NCBI RefSeq assembly: GCF_018390515.1
Contig: NZ_JAHBBK010000004.1
Span: 124,001 to 188,000 of the forward strand
DNA from: Mucilaginibacter sp. Bleaf8
GTDB taxonomy: Bacteria; Bacteroidota; Bacteroidia; Sphingobacteriales; Sphingobacteriaceae
Direction: 5' to 3'
Length of the DNA stretch: 64,000 nucleotides
The notes below the pieces were generated by a model. It ran no database searches. It was not told the DNA's origin and worked only from the letters and a program-made list of their open reading frames with translations. A program made the position numbers and the translations under genes. Positions 8,983 through 17,526 of the stretch are shown here, piece after piece; position 1 is the first letter of the stretch, and every line of letters begins with the position of its first letter.

Positions 8983-10617
8983 TTATACTTCCTTGGTCAG
9001 GAACGGATAACGGTAATCTTTCGGTGGATCAAAGGTTTCTTTGATGGTGCGTGGCGATACCCAGCGCAGCAGGTTCAGTAAAGAACCGGCCTTGTCGTTC
9101 GTACCTGATCCGCGTGCACCGCCAAACGGCTGTTGGCCAACTACAGCACCTGTAGGTTTGTCGTTAATGTAGAAGTTACCTGCAGCATTGCGCAAACGCT
9201 GTGTAGCTAAAGCAACAGCATAACGATCTTGTGCAATGATAGAACCGGTAAGTGCGTAAGGCGAGGTTTTATCAATAATGCTCATGATCTCTTCAAACTG
9301 CTCATCTTCGTATACATAAACGGTTAATACCGGGCCAAATAGCTCCTCGCACATGGTCAAATAGTAAGGATCTTGCACCTGTATTACGGTTGGCTCAATA
9401 AAGTAACCTACCGATTTATCGTATTTGCCACCGGCTATAATTTCTACGCTTGCATCAGCGTGGGCATCATCAATATATTTAGCCAGCTTATCAAAAGAAG
9501 CTTCGGTAATTACGGCATTTACAAAGTTTTCAAAATCTTCAACCGGACCAACTTTGAATGATGCAATATCACGCTGCATTTTCTCTTTTACTGTAGGCCA
9601 TAATGATTTTGGAACGTAAGCACGTGAAGCAGCCGAACATTTTTGACCCTGATACTCGAATGCGCCACGCACCAAAGCTGTGTTTACTACATCCGCATCG
9701 GCGCTGCTGTGTGCCAGTACAAAGTCTTTACCCCCAGTTTCGCCCACAATGCGCGGGTAGCTGCGGTACAAGTGAATGTTGTTGCCAATGATTTTCCACA
9801 GGTTTTGGAAAACATGTGTAGAACCGGTAAAATGTAAACCGGCAAAATCAGGATGACTGAATATTACGTCACCAGCCACCGGTCCGTCAACACTAATCAG
9901 GTTGATAACGCCCGGAGGAACGCCAGCTTCGTTAAATATCTGCATCAGCACATTAGCTGCATACATTTGAGTAGGGGCAGGTTTCCAAACCACCACGTTA
10001 CCCATCAGGGCTGGTGCGGCACACAGGTTACCGGCAATAGCCGTAAAGTTGAATGGTGTAATGGCAAACACAAAGCCCTCAAGCGGGCGCTGCTCCAAAC
10101 GGTTCCAAACACCCTTGCTCGATTGTGGCTGCTGCTGGTAAATCTCGGTCATGTACTGCCCGTTGAAGCGCAAAAAGTCGATTAACTCGCAAGCAGCATC
10201 AATTTCGGCCTGGTAGGCGTTTTTAGACTGGCCTAACATGGTAGCGGCATTGATTTTAGAGCGGTACGGACCGGCAACTAAATCAGCAGCTTTTAAAAAT
10301 ATAGCAGCACGCTGCTCCCAGGGCAGATTTTCCCAGGCTTCTTTAGCAGCAAGGGCAGCATCAATAGCTGCGGTTACATGGCTGGCATCACCCTCATGAA
10401 AAGTAGCCAGTAAGTGTTTATGATCATGTGGCGGGCGTACTTCAACCGTTTTGCCGGTACGTACTTCCTGGCCGCCAATGTACATTGGTATATCTATCAC
10501 CTGGGCGCGGGCTTCGTCAAGCGCGGCTTTCAGGGCGGCACGCTCCACACTGCGCGGGCCGTAGTTCAGTACCGGCTCATTTACAGGCTCCGGCACATTG
10601 AAAAATCCTTTTAACAT
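8983..10617 (-). CDS. pruA: L-glutamate gamma-semialdehyde dehydrogenase (1-pyrroline-5-carboxylate dehydrogenase)
   Basis: A 544-residue NAD-dependent aldehyde dehydrogenase that oxidises glutamate semialdehyde (from proline) to glutamate. Catalytic Cys327 in YQGQKCSAASR and general base Glu293 in IVGETGGKDFV are present, together with ITPFNFTAIAGNL and the cofactor-binding TGSTHVF. Length and motifs fit the monofunctional P5C dehydrogenase of eukaryotes and Bacteroidota rather than the long PutA fusion. No proline dehydrogenase gene is next to it in the window. A TATCTTTG -7 element lies just upstream of the ATG and a clear terminator follows. Confidence 0.96.
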   Translation of the reverse strand: MLKGFFNVPEPVNEPVLNYGPRSVERAALKAALDEARAQVIDIPMYIGGQEVRTGKTVEVRPPHDHKHLLATFHEGDASHVTAAIDAALAAKEAWENLPWEQRAAIFLKAADLVAGPYRSKINAATMLGQSKNAYQAEIDAACELIDFLRFNGQYMTEIYQQQPQSSKGVWNRLEQRPLEGFVFAITPFNFTAIAGNLCAAPALMGNVVVWKPAPTQMYAANVLMQIFNEAGVPPGVINLISVDGPVAGDVIFSHPDFAGLHFTGSTHVFQNLWKIIGNNIHLYRSYPRIVGETGGKDFVLAHSSADADVVNTALVRGAFEYQGQKCSAASRAYVPKSLWPTVKEKMQRDIASFKVGPVEDFENFVNAVITEASFDKLAKYIDDAHADASVEIIAGGKYDKSVGYFIEPTVIQVQDPYYLTMCEELFGPVLTVYVYEDEQFEEIMSIIDKTSPYALTGSIIAQDRYAVALATQRLRNAAGNFYINDKPTGAVVGQQPFGGARGSGTNDKAGSLLNLLRWVSPRTIKETFDPPKDYRYPFLTKEV

Positions 10618-10633
10618 AGATACTAATTTTTTG

Positions 10634-10641
10634 CAAAGATA
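10634..10641 (-). promoter_or_regulatory. Predicted -7 element (TATCTTTG) for pruA
   Basis: The minus strand reads TATCTTTGC 17 bp before the ATG, a match to the Bacteroidota -7 consensus TAnnTTTG. No clear -33 TTTG is seen at the expected distance. Confidence 0.6.
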
Positions 10642-10723
10642 AGATTTTTGCCGGGGATGAATGTACTCCTGCTATGGTATGTGATTAGTATGATAATATT
10701 GATTACAAACGGCGTTCCGTTTC

Positions 10724-11113
10724 TTAAATTTGCAGGTCGTTAATGCTGGCAAATCTTCTTCGCATCAGGCCGTTTTCATCAAACTCCCAGTTTTCGTTTC
10801 CGTATGCCCTAAACCATTGGCCTTGCAGGTTCTGATACTCGTATTCAAACCGTACGGCAATGCGGTTGTCTATAAAAGCCCACAGCTCTTTCCTGAGTTT
10901 ATAATGAAGTTCTTTTTCCCATTTTGCAGTTAAAAAAGCAACTACTGCTTCGCGTCCGTTAATAAACTGATCGCGGTTGCGCCACTCGGTATCCACCGTG
11001 TAAGCCAAGGCTACTTTAGCCGGGTCTTGCGTATTCCAGGCATCTTCGGCCATTTGCACTTTCTGCGTAGCCGTCTCCAAGTTAAACGGCGGCAATGGAT
11101 GTCTCTTTTCCAT
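10724..11113 (-). CDS. DUF1348 / nuclear transport factor 2-like protein
   Basis: I use the ATG at 11113 (MEKRHPLPPFNLETATQKVQ), giving 129 residues, because the frame further upstream opens at TTG and adds about 40 residues foreign to the family. NTQDPAKVALAY, NRDQFINGREAVVAFL, GNENWEFDENGLM and RRRFASINDLQI match the DUF1348 branch of SnoaL/NTF2-like small alpha+beta barrels. These are cytoplasmic single-domain proteins of unknown substrate. The gene is divergent from the secreted protein gene at 11274, and a symmetrical promoter region lies between them. Confidence 0.85.
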   Translation of the reverse strand: MEKRHPLPPFNLETATQKVQMAEDAWNTQDPAKVALAYTVDTEWRNRDQFINGREAVVAFLTAKWEKELHYKLRKELWAFIDNRIAVRFEYEYQNLQGQWFRAYGNENWEFDENGLMRRRFASINDLQI

Positions 11114-11237
11114 ACAATAGAATTTGCAGGTAAAGGTAGGTGCTGCTATGACGAATTGATGGTGCTTTTTAGTGGTTGTGTGGTAGTAATAATCGCGGTT
11201 AATTTTCTCGATCCAGCTCCTTAATCCCTGCAAATCT

Positions 11238-11273
11238 GCTATTTTTGTTCTATCTTACTGATACAAAAATAGC
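11238..11273. promoter_or_regulatory. Inverted repeat carrying a TATTTTTG -7 element on each strand
   Basis: GCTATTTTTGT (11238-11248) is perfectly complementary to ACAAAAATAGC (11263-11273), which ends directly at the ATG of the plus-strand gene. Each arm contains TATTTTTG, a match to the -7 consensus TAnnTTTG: plus strand at 11240-11247 and minus strand at 11271-11264. The plus-strand copy would start transcription about 20 bp before the ATG at 11274; the minus-strand copy could serve the DUF1348 gene. Confidence 0.6.
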
Positions 11274-11840
11274 ATGCAAAAAGCTTATCTTATACTTATC
11301 TGTACACTTTTAACCAGCCTGGCCTTTGCGCAAAAGAAAACCGCTGTACCGGCCACTGCCACTTTGGATGTTGACCGCCTGTATCAGAAGTACAAGAACC
11401 AAAACCACATAATAATCCAGGCCGGTAACCGCGATGTAAGGGCTAATGTAGTTATCCAGTACAATATTTATAAACAACTCAGCGCTATTATATTATACGG
11501 CGAAACCCCGGCCGATATCAGCGATGCCATGGACGATCTGAAAAGTGAACTGGAAAATGCCAAGCAAAAGGCCGGTTATAAACCAGTAAGTGGCCGAAAC
11601 CTGATCGCCAATTTTGAACGGAACGATACTTACCAAAATAACATTCCGGTTAGTGTATGGCAAAAAGGTACCCAGTACGCCAAGTACGGTATCAAAAAGG
11701 CCGACGAAGGTCAGCCTGTTATAGATACCACTAATACGGAAGCTACCCCTGCGCCCCGGTACACCGCCAACTTTTTCTATTTCGAGGTAGGCGACTCGGC
11801 CCGTAAACAGGCTGCACGGCATGATAAGCTGGAGTTTTGA
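11274..11840 (+). CDS. Secreted hypothetical protein
   Basis: I do not recognise a family. The 188-residue product has a clean signal peptide (MQKAYLILICTLLTSLAFAQ, cleavage likely after AFA). The mature part is mixed alpha/beta with a coiled segment around residues 80-100 (ISDAMDDLKSELENAKQKAG) and ends in a hydrophobic FFYFEVGDSARK stretch. It is probably periplasmic. lpxK starts 75 bp after the stop, on the same strand. Confidence 0.75.
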   Translation: MQKAYLILICTLLTSLAFAQKKTAVPATATLDVDRLYQKYKNQNHIIIQAGNRDVRANVVIQYNIYKQLSAIILYGETPADISDAMDDLKSELENAKQKAGYKPVSGRNLIANFERNDTYQNNIPVSVWQKGTQYAKYGIKKADEGQPVIDTTNTEATPAPRYTANFFYFEVGDSARKQAARHDKLEF

Positions 11841-11915
11841 TTTAAGCCGGTTACAATTACACGGTATCAAAATGCAGTCATAGCCTCACTGCCATTTCGT
11901 ATCTTTACGCCCTGT

Positions 11916-12980
11916 ATGAAATACCTGCGCTGGTTGCTTTTTCCGTTTTCGCTGGTTTATGGGTTGGTGGTTATCATCCGTAACTGGTGTTATCGTACAA
12001 GTATTTTTAAGAGCGAAGAATTTAACTTTCCAATCATATCAGTAGGCAACTTGAATGTTGGTGGTGCCGGCAAAAGCCCCATGACTGAATATTTAGTACG
12101 TTTGCTAAAGAACGAGTACAAACTGGCTACCCTGAGCCGGGGCTATGGCCGTACTACCAAAGGCTTTTTAATAGCCGATAATGCCAGTACGGCCGCAACC
12201 ATAGGCGATGAGCCGGCACAATTCAAGCAAAAGTTTCCGGACATTACGGTGGCTGTTTGCGAAAAGCGCGCCGTTGGCATACAGGAGTTAATACCCAATC
12301 ATGAGATTATAATTTTGGATGATGCCTACCAGCACCGTGCGGTAAAGCCGGGGCTGAGTATTCTATTGTTCGATTACACAACCATAAACGAGCCGCATTT
12401 AATGCTGCCGGCCGGCAACCTGCGCGAGCCTTTTAGCGGCAGGCAGCGGGCCCATGCACTGGTAGTAAGCAAATGCCCGCCTCAAATAACCATGCACCAG
12501 CAGGATGAAATTATAAAGCGCATCCGTCCTTATGCGCATCAGCAGGTGTTTTTTACAGCCATTAGTTATTTGCCCATGCGGGATATGGAGGGCATGGCCG
12601 TGAGTGGTGAAATAGATGCCGATACTACCGTGTTTTTACTAACTGGTATTGCCAATACACAGCCTCTGCTAAAGCACATCAGGCAGTTTACGCAAAATGT
12701 TATACACCATAAATATCCTGATCATCACCAATTCGGCCCGAAAAATATTACTAAACTTGCTGAGGCTTTCCACGTTTGTAATACGTCCAGCAAGATTATT
12801 ATTACAACCGAAAAGGATGCACAGCGCCTGCGCGAACCCGCATTGCTGCCGTATACAGAAGCATTGCCAGTTTGGGTGTTGCCCATCGGGATACAATTTT
12901 TAAACAACGGCAAGCAGCCGTTTAATCAAATCATCAACCATTATGTTAGAGAACATACAACGCACCGCAGCATACATTAA
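11916..12980 (+). CDS. lpxK: Tetraacyldisaccharide 4'-kinase
   Basis: A 354-residue inner-membrane-associated kinase that phosphorylates the 4' position of the lipid A disaccharide precursor. The N-terminus has a hydrophobic anchor (LRWLLFPFSLVYGLVVII), followed by SVGNLNVGGAGKSP with the P-loop at residues 49-55. LSRGYGR and IILDDAYQHR are characteristic LpxK motifs. Its last 38 bp overlap the start of the purine nucleoside phosphorylase gene in another frame, which indicates translational coupling. Other lipid A genes are not nearby. Confidence 0.95.
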   Translation: MKYLRWLLFPFSLVYGLVVIIRNWCYRTSIFKSEEFNFPIISVGNLNVGGAGKSPMTEYLVRLLKNEYKLATLSRGYGRTTKGFLIADNASTAATIGDEPAQFKQKFPDITVAVCEKRAVGIQELIPNHEIIILDDAYQHRAVKPGLSILLFDYTTINEPHLMLPAGNLREPFSGRQRAHALVVSKCPPQITMHQQDEIIKRIRPYAHQQVFFTAISYLPMRDMEGMAVSGEIDADTTVFLLTGIANTQPLLKHIRQFTQNVIHHKYPDHHQFGPKNITKLAEAFHVCNTSSKIIITTEKDAQRLREPALLPYTEALPVWVLPIGIQFLNNGKQPFNQIINHYVREHTTHRSIH

Positions 12981-13791
12981 AAACCGCATAGGTGATTTCG
13001 AGCCCGAAGTGGGCATTGTATTAGGTACCGGTCTGGGCGGACTGGTAAGCGAAATTGAGGTGGAAAAGCAATTGCTTTACGCCAATATTCCCGATTTTCC
13101 GGTAGCTACGCTGGAGTTCCATTCCGGCAAGCTGATATTTGGCCGCCTGGCTGGCAAAAAAGTTGTGGCCATGCAGGGCCGCTTGCACTACTACGAGGGT
13201 TATAGCATGCAGGAAATTACCTTTCCGGTTAGGGTAATGAAAATCCTGGGTATCAAAACATTGTTTGTATCCAACGCCAGCGGTGCGCTTAATCCGGCTT
13301 TTCAAAAAGGCGACCTGATGGTGATTGACGATCATATCAATCTGCAGCCTGATAATCCGCTGATTGGTGGAAACGATGACGACCTGGGTCCGCGCTTTCC
13401 GGACATGAGCGAGCCCTACCGGTTAGACCTGATACAAAATGCGCTGGATATTGCAGCAGCCAACAATATTACCTGCCATAGAGGAGTTTATGTAGCAGTA
13501 ACCGGCCCTAACCTCGAAACCCGTGCCGAGTACCGCTACCTGCGTATTATTGGCGGCGATGCGGTAGGTATGAGTACCGTGCCCGAGGTAATAGTGGCCA
13601 ACCACATGGGGCTGCCGGTTTGTGCTATTTCTGTGCTTACAGATGAGGGTTTCCCAGAAACGCTGAAAAAGGTATCCGTTGAGGAAATTATAGAAGTAGC
13701 GCAAAAAGCCGAGCCCAAATTAACGCTGATATTAAAAGAACTGATTGCACAATTACCCGCGTCTGCCCAAGCAGTAACCGAGGGAATTTAA
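12943..13791 (+). CDS. Purine-nucleoside phosphorylase (trimeric PNP family)
   Basis: A 282-residue cytoplasmic enzyme splitting inosine/guanosine with phosphate into base and (deoxy)ribose-1-phosphate. GIVLGTGLGGL near residues 24-34 and GRLHYYEG near 83-90 form phosphate contacts, FVSNASGALN gives the central strand, and VTGPNLETRAEYR contains the purine-site Glu. GDAVGMSTVPEVIVA is the family signature. Length fits the trimeric class. The ATG at 12943 lies inside lpxK (38-bp overlap). The porin gene begins 6 bp after its stop, so lpxK, PNP and the porin look like one operon. Confidence 0.95.
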   Translation: MLENIQRTAAYIKNRIGDFEPEVGIVLGTGLGGLVSEIEVEKQLLYANIPDFPVATLEFHSGKLIFGRLAGKKVVAMQGRLHYYEGYSMQEITFPVRVMKILGIKTLFVSNASGALNPAFQKGDLMVIDDHINLQPDNPLIGGNDDDLGPRFPDMSEPYRLDLIQNALDIAAANNITCHRGVYVAVTGPNLETRAEYRYLRIIGGDAVGMSTVPEVIVANHMGLPVCAISVLTDEGFPETLKKVSVEEIIEVAQKAEPKLTLILKELIAQLPASAQAVTEGI

Positions 13792-13797
13792 ACCTTA

Positions 13798-15957
13798 ATG
13801 TTCAATACGCTGGAAAAGAGAATGGAAGCTCCGGAATGGAGCGTAAGCAGGCTGATGGTTAAAAGAACGGCATACCTGCTGGTATTGTTGCTGACCTTTG
13901 CCCTGCAGCCGGTTATGGCACAAATGCGACCGTATTCGCCTAACCCAGGGCAAACTACGCCCATTAATGATACTGCCAGAAGTGCGGGGCGTAAGCTGAG
14001 CGGCGATGAGCTGCTGGATACCCTGCGCAAACGTGAGGAAGATAAGCGTGATACCGTAATTTACACTTCCAAGTTTGTTAAGATAACGAATGAGTATTTG
14101 TTGAAAGACAGCACACAGGTTTTTCCGCTGGATACCGGCCTTAACGGGTTCGAGAATTACAGTCCCATCAACCAGCCGCGTAGTCCGCGCATACACCTGG
14201 GCAACTTAGGGTTGCCGCAACGCTCCTTATTGTTCGAACCTCAAAAAAGCATAGGGTTGGATGTGGGCATGCACTCGTTGGATGCCTATGTGCTAAACCC
14301 GCAGGATATAGACTATTACCGTACACGTGTAGCCTACACCCGGCTGTTTTATGTGGGCGGTGCGTTTACTAATCCAACGGCCGAACAGGTTTTCAGAGCC
14401 ATACATACGCAAAACTTAAAGCCCAACTGGAATGTAGGAGCTATTTTCAATACTATTGGCTCACGCGGTTATCACCGCCGGCAAAACGTAGGGCACCTGA
14501 ATGCCGGTGTTTTTAGCTGGTATGAATCGCGCAGCAAGCGGTACAATATGCTGGCTAATCTGTTGTTCAACAACTTAAAGGCACCCGAAAACGGATCCTA
14601 TACCGATAATTTATTTGCAACCGGCGCACAAACAAGCTTTAACCGGTATTATGAGAATGTGCGGCTGGCCAGTTCCAATCTCAACCAACGTAATAATGGC
14701 TTGTACATGAAACAGTATTATTACTTAGGCCGTATTGATACGCTGCATGCCAATGATAAAGAAGGTATAAAGATTTTACCTACCCAGCGCTTATCGCACA
14801 CATTTTATTATAATGTTCGTAAATACAGGTTTACCCAAAATGAGCAGGATACCTACCGCGTATTCCCGGACGCCTATTTCAGTAATAACTTATCCGGCGA
14901 TTCAGTTTATTTCCGGAATATCCATAATGAGTTTTCTTACAGTTTTTATTTAAGGGGCAAGTCGGTAAGCTTTGTAAAAAATGAAGTAAAGCTGGATGTT
15001 GGGTTGACCGATGATTGGTATACGTTTAAACAATATGTGCTCGATTCTGCTGTTGTAAATTCCGCTTATGTGCTTCAAAAGCGTAATGTATCTAACGGAG
15101 CGCAAACCTATCATAACATTAAGCTGAATGCCAAATTCAGTTATCGTTTTAGCGATAGAGTAGGGCTGGACGGCGATTTTCAGCAGGTGGCACAGGGCTA
15201 TAACTTTGGCGACTATTTGTACGATGCCCGCCTTACGTTATCGGGTGGTGAGCGTGCCGGCCGAATTATACTGGGGGCCTATGTACAAAACAACAAGGCA
15301 CCGCTTATTTATACCAACTGGGTATCCAATCACTACATTTTCCGAAACACGGATATAGGAAAACAAAAAACCAACAGCCTGTCATTTAACTATATCAATG
15401 ACAAGCTGCAGTTTGACGTAAAAGCCGAGTACTTTTTAATAAACGGCTATCAGTACTTTGCATCGGTAACGCCGGGCGGTATTGATGTTGTTCCGGCGCA
15501 GTTAGGCTCGGCTATCAACATGCTCAAAATAAGTGCAGGCAAAACCATCAACGTAGGGCACTGGCGTTTTGAAGATTATTTTGTTTATCAGAAATCAGAT
15601 TACCAGTCAACCCTGCGCACGCCTGAGTTTTACAACTATGCCAGCATAGCCTATAATAAATTATTTTTCCGGGTGCTGAATACCACGTTAGGCGTTAACA
15701 TCCGGTACAATACACCTTATGTAGCGCCATCCTACGCTATTGGCATCAGCCAGTTTTATAACGGGCCCGAGGTTACCTTTACATCGTATCCCATCATTAC
15801 GCCTTATGTAAAAGCAACCTTGTACCGCACCAACCTGTTTTTACAATATGATTACGCCAACCAAGGGTTACAAAGTCAGGGCTATTACACGGTTAACCGT
15901 TACCCGATGCCCGACAAGCAGCTGAAATTTGGCGTATCATGGACGTTTTATAATTAA
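13798..15957 (+). CDS. Putative large outer-membrane porin (Bacteroidota Porin_10-like)
   Basis: A 719-residue protein with a signal peptide (MVKRTAYLLVLLLTF...PVMAQ) and a long beta-strand-rich region ending in FGVSWTFYN, the aromatic C-terminal strand of a barrel. PRIHLGNLGLPQRSLLFEP and the alternating YYRTRVAYTRLFYVGG pattern fit the putative-porin family described in Bacteroidota (PF14121-like; inferred from pattern, not searched). The frame opens at 13798, but the signal peptide proper begins at an ATG at 13855, an equally good start. It sits 6 bp behind the PNP gene and ends at a strong hairpin. Confidence 0.8.
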   Translation: MFNTLEKRMEAPEWSVSRLMVKRTAYLLVLLLTFALQPVMAQMRPYSPNPGQTTPINDTARSAGRKLSGDELLDTLRKREEDKRDTVIYTSKFVKITNEYLLKDSTQVFPLDTGLNGFENYSPINQPRSPRIHLGNLGLPQRSLLFEPQKSIGLDVGMHSLDAYVLNPQDIDYYRTRVAYTRLFYVGGAFTNPTAEQVFRAIHTQNLKPNWNVGAIFNTIGSRGYHRRQNVGHLNAGVFSWYESRSKRYNMLANLLFNNLKAPENGSYTDNLFATGAQTSFNRYYENVRLASSNLNQRNNGLYMKQYYYLGRIDTLHANDKEGIKILPTQRLSHTFYYNVRKYRFTQNEQDTYRVFPDAYFSNNLSGDSVYFRNIHNEFSYSFYLRGKSVSFVKNEVKLDVGLTDDWYTFKQYVLDSAVVNSAYVLQKRNVSNGAQTYHNIKLNAKFSYRFSDRVGLDGDFQQVAQGYNFGDYLYDARLTLSGGERAGRIILGAYVQNNKAPLIYTNWVSNHYIFRNTDIGKQKTNSLSFNYINDKLQFDVKAEYFLINGYQYFASVTPGGIDVVPAQLGSAINMLKISAGKTINVGHWRFEDYFVYQKSDYQSTLRTPEFYNYASIAYNKLFFRVLNTTLGVNIRYNTPYVAPSYAIGISQFYNGPEVTFTSYPIITPYVKATLYRTNLFLQYDYANQGLQSQGYYTVNRYPMPDKQLKFGVSWTFYN

Positions 15958-15975
15958 GGGAATTGCCACTTAGAT

Positions 15976-16018
15976 ATAACAACAAAGGCTCATCATTTTG
16001 ATGAGCCTTTGTTGTTAT
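15976..16018. terminator. Bidirectional terminator between convergent porin and hydrolase genes
   Basis: A perfect 20-bp stem (arms 15976-15995 and 15999-16018, core AAGGCTCATCA) with a 3-nt loop lies between two converging genes, with 18 and 12 bp to their stops. Confidence 0.85.
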
Positions 16019-16030
16019 AAATTATCAGCA

Positions 16031-17440
16031 TTATAAGCCATTGATCCAGGACGATACCTTTTGCAAGGCAGCCGGATTTACGGTTTCTTCAATCTTGGCA
16101 TATTCGCTTACATCGCCGGTTGTAGCCTTCTGAAAAAGGTGATTAAGGCCGGGCAGGGGCACTGTTTCAAACTTTTTGTTACCGGCTTTTTGCAGGCTGG
16201 TTTTGATACCCGGTAGGTTGGCCCCGGCATCAACCTGCAAATCGAGTGTGCCATTAAGAGCCAGTACAGGGCATTTAACTTGAGTAAGATACTGTGCCGG
16301 GTTAAAAGTGATAAAGTAACGGTACCACGGGGTAGCCAGTTCATCAGTATATTGTTTCCTGGCAACTTTATAAGCAATGCTATCACTTACCGGTTGCGGG
16401 TCAATTTTACGCAGATACGTAACTGTTATCGTATCCAGCTTGCCCTTAAAGGTTGCGGCAGGTAAGTTGTTGTATTGCTTTACCGCTTTATAAATAGTTT
16501 GCTTTACGCCTTTATCCAGGTTAATGATACTATCTTTCACGCCTCTGGCATGCAGCAGGTCGGCGCTCTGCTTAATCAATAACTGATCAATAGGCACTCC
16601 TGGTGCGGCAAGCAGTACGAGAAAGTTTACCTGCTTATTGCGGCTGGCCACCATAGGCGCTACCATACCGCCCTCACTATGGCCTATTAAGCCAACTTGT
16701 AATGCTTTTAAATCTTCTCTTGACTTAATGAAGTTAACGGCCGCTTCAGCATCATCTGCAAAATCAGCAGTAGTGGCCGTCTGGAAGTTACCGGTTGATT
16801 GATTAACGCCCCGGTCATCATACCGCAATACGGCAATGCCCTGGCGGGTAAGCCAGTCGCTCCATACTAAAAACGGGCGGTGGTTCATCAGCTCCTCGTT
16901 GCGATTCTGCGCACCCGAACCGGATATCAGCACTACAATTTTAGAGGCTTTGCCGTTGGCTGGTAACGTAAGTGTACCAGCCAGTTTATTGCCGCCTTTG
17001 GGATTGATAAAGGTAACCTCCTCCTGTTTGTACGGAAAGCTGCTTGGATCCTGCGGGCGGCGGTCTGACTTTTGGGCGGCAGCTTCCTGCTTGTTAGGCG
17101 TAAGTACCAGGGGCATACTTAGCCCACCCTGGCTAAAAGTGCCGTTTATCTTATTGCTATCTGGCAAAAAGTTGCCCGTATATACAATACCGTACTGCGA
17201 AGCATCTATTTGTATTATATTGTTTTTAAGCGTAGTGGCTTTGGTATCCAGGTTATTGGCACCCTGGCTGGGGCTGTCCCATTTAGTGGTGTAAGTGTTG
17301 CCGGTTTGCGTAATGTGAAATACAATAGGCAGGGCCTGCCCCTGTACTTTTAGGTTGCCATACCAGTTGCCGGCAATACTTTGGGCCATTAGCGTATGTA
17401 CCGATGCAATCAATAATAAGGTTATCAGGTGTTTTTTCAT
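16031..17440 (-). CDS. Secreted alpha/beta hydrolase (serine aminopeptidase S33/esterase-like)
   Basis: A 469-residue protein with a signal peptide (MKKHLITLLLIASVHTLMAQ), an N-terminal beta-rich domain (about 22-115, GNWYGNL...LPIVFH), and an alpha/beta-hydrolase domain from about 135. The nucleophile elbow GHSEGG holds Ser255; LNHLF near residue 440 supplies the likely His, and ALNGTLDLQV the likely Asp. The family includes secreted esterases and dipeptidyl-type enzymes; the substrate is unknown. It is monocistronic, flanked by its own hairpins. Confidence 0.88.
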   Translation of the reverse strand: MKKHLITLLLIASVHTLMAQSIAGNWYGNLKVQGQALPIVFHITQTGNTYTTKWDSPSQGANNLDTKATTLKNNIIQIDASQYGIVYTGNFLPDSNKINGTFSQGGLSMPLVLTPNKQEAAAQKSDRRPQDPSSFPYKQEEVTFINPKGGNKLAGTLTLPANGKASKIVVLISGSGAQNRNEELMNHRPFLVWSDWLTRQGIAVLRYDDRGVNQSTGNFQTATTADFADDAEAAVNFIKSREDLKALQVGLIGHSEGGMVAPMVASRNKQVNFLVLLAAPGVPIDQLLIKQSADLLHARGVKDSIINLDKGVKQTIYKAVKQYNNLPAATFKGKLDTITVTYLRKIDPQPVSDSIAYKVARKQYTDELATPWYRYFITFNPAQYLTQVKCPVLALNGTLDLQVDAGANLPGIKTSLQKAGNKKFETVPLPGLNHLFQKATTGDVSEYAKIEETVNPAALQKVSSWINGL

Positions 17441-17487
17441 GATATAAAATTAATCTTCAGCAATTTAAGTGATTGTGGTAACGAAAA

Positions 17488-17515
17488 AAGAGCTGTACAT
17501 AATTGTACAGCTCTT
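17488..17515 (-). terminator. Intrinsic terminator of the GATase-like gene
   Basis: A perfect 12-bp stem AAGAGCTGTACA / TGTACAGCTCTT with loop TAAT lies 11 bp beyond the stop at 17527 and is followed by TTTTTT on the minus strand. Confidence 0.9.
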
Positions 17516-17526
17516 AAATGTGGTTA

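Noticed and set aside
16836..17294. Plus-strand frame of 152 codons opposite the secreted hydrolase
   Set aside because: The minus-strand frame carries GHSEGG and a signal peptide; the plus frame has only Ser/Leu-rich low-information sequence.
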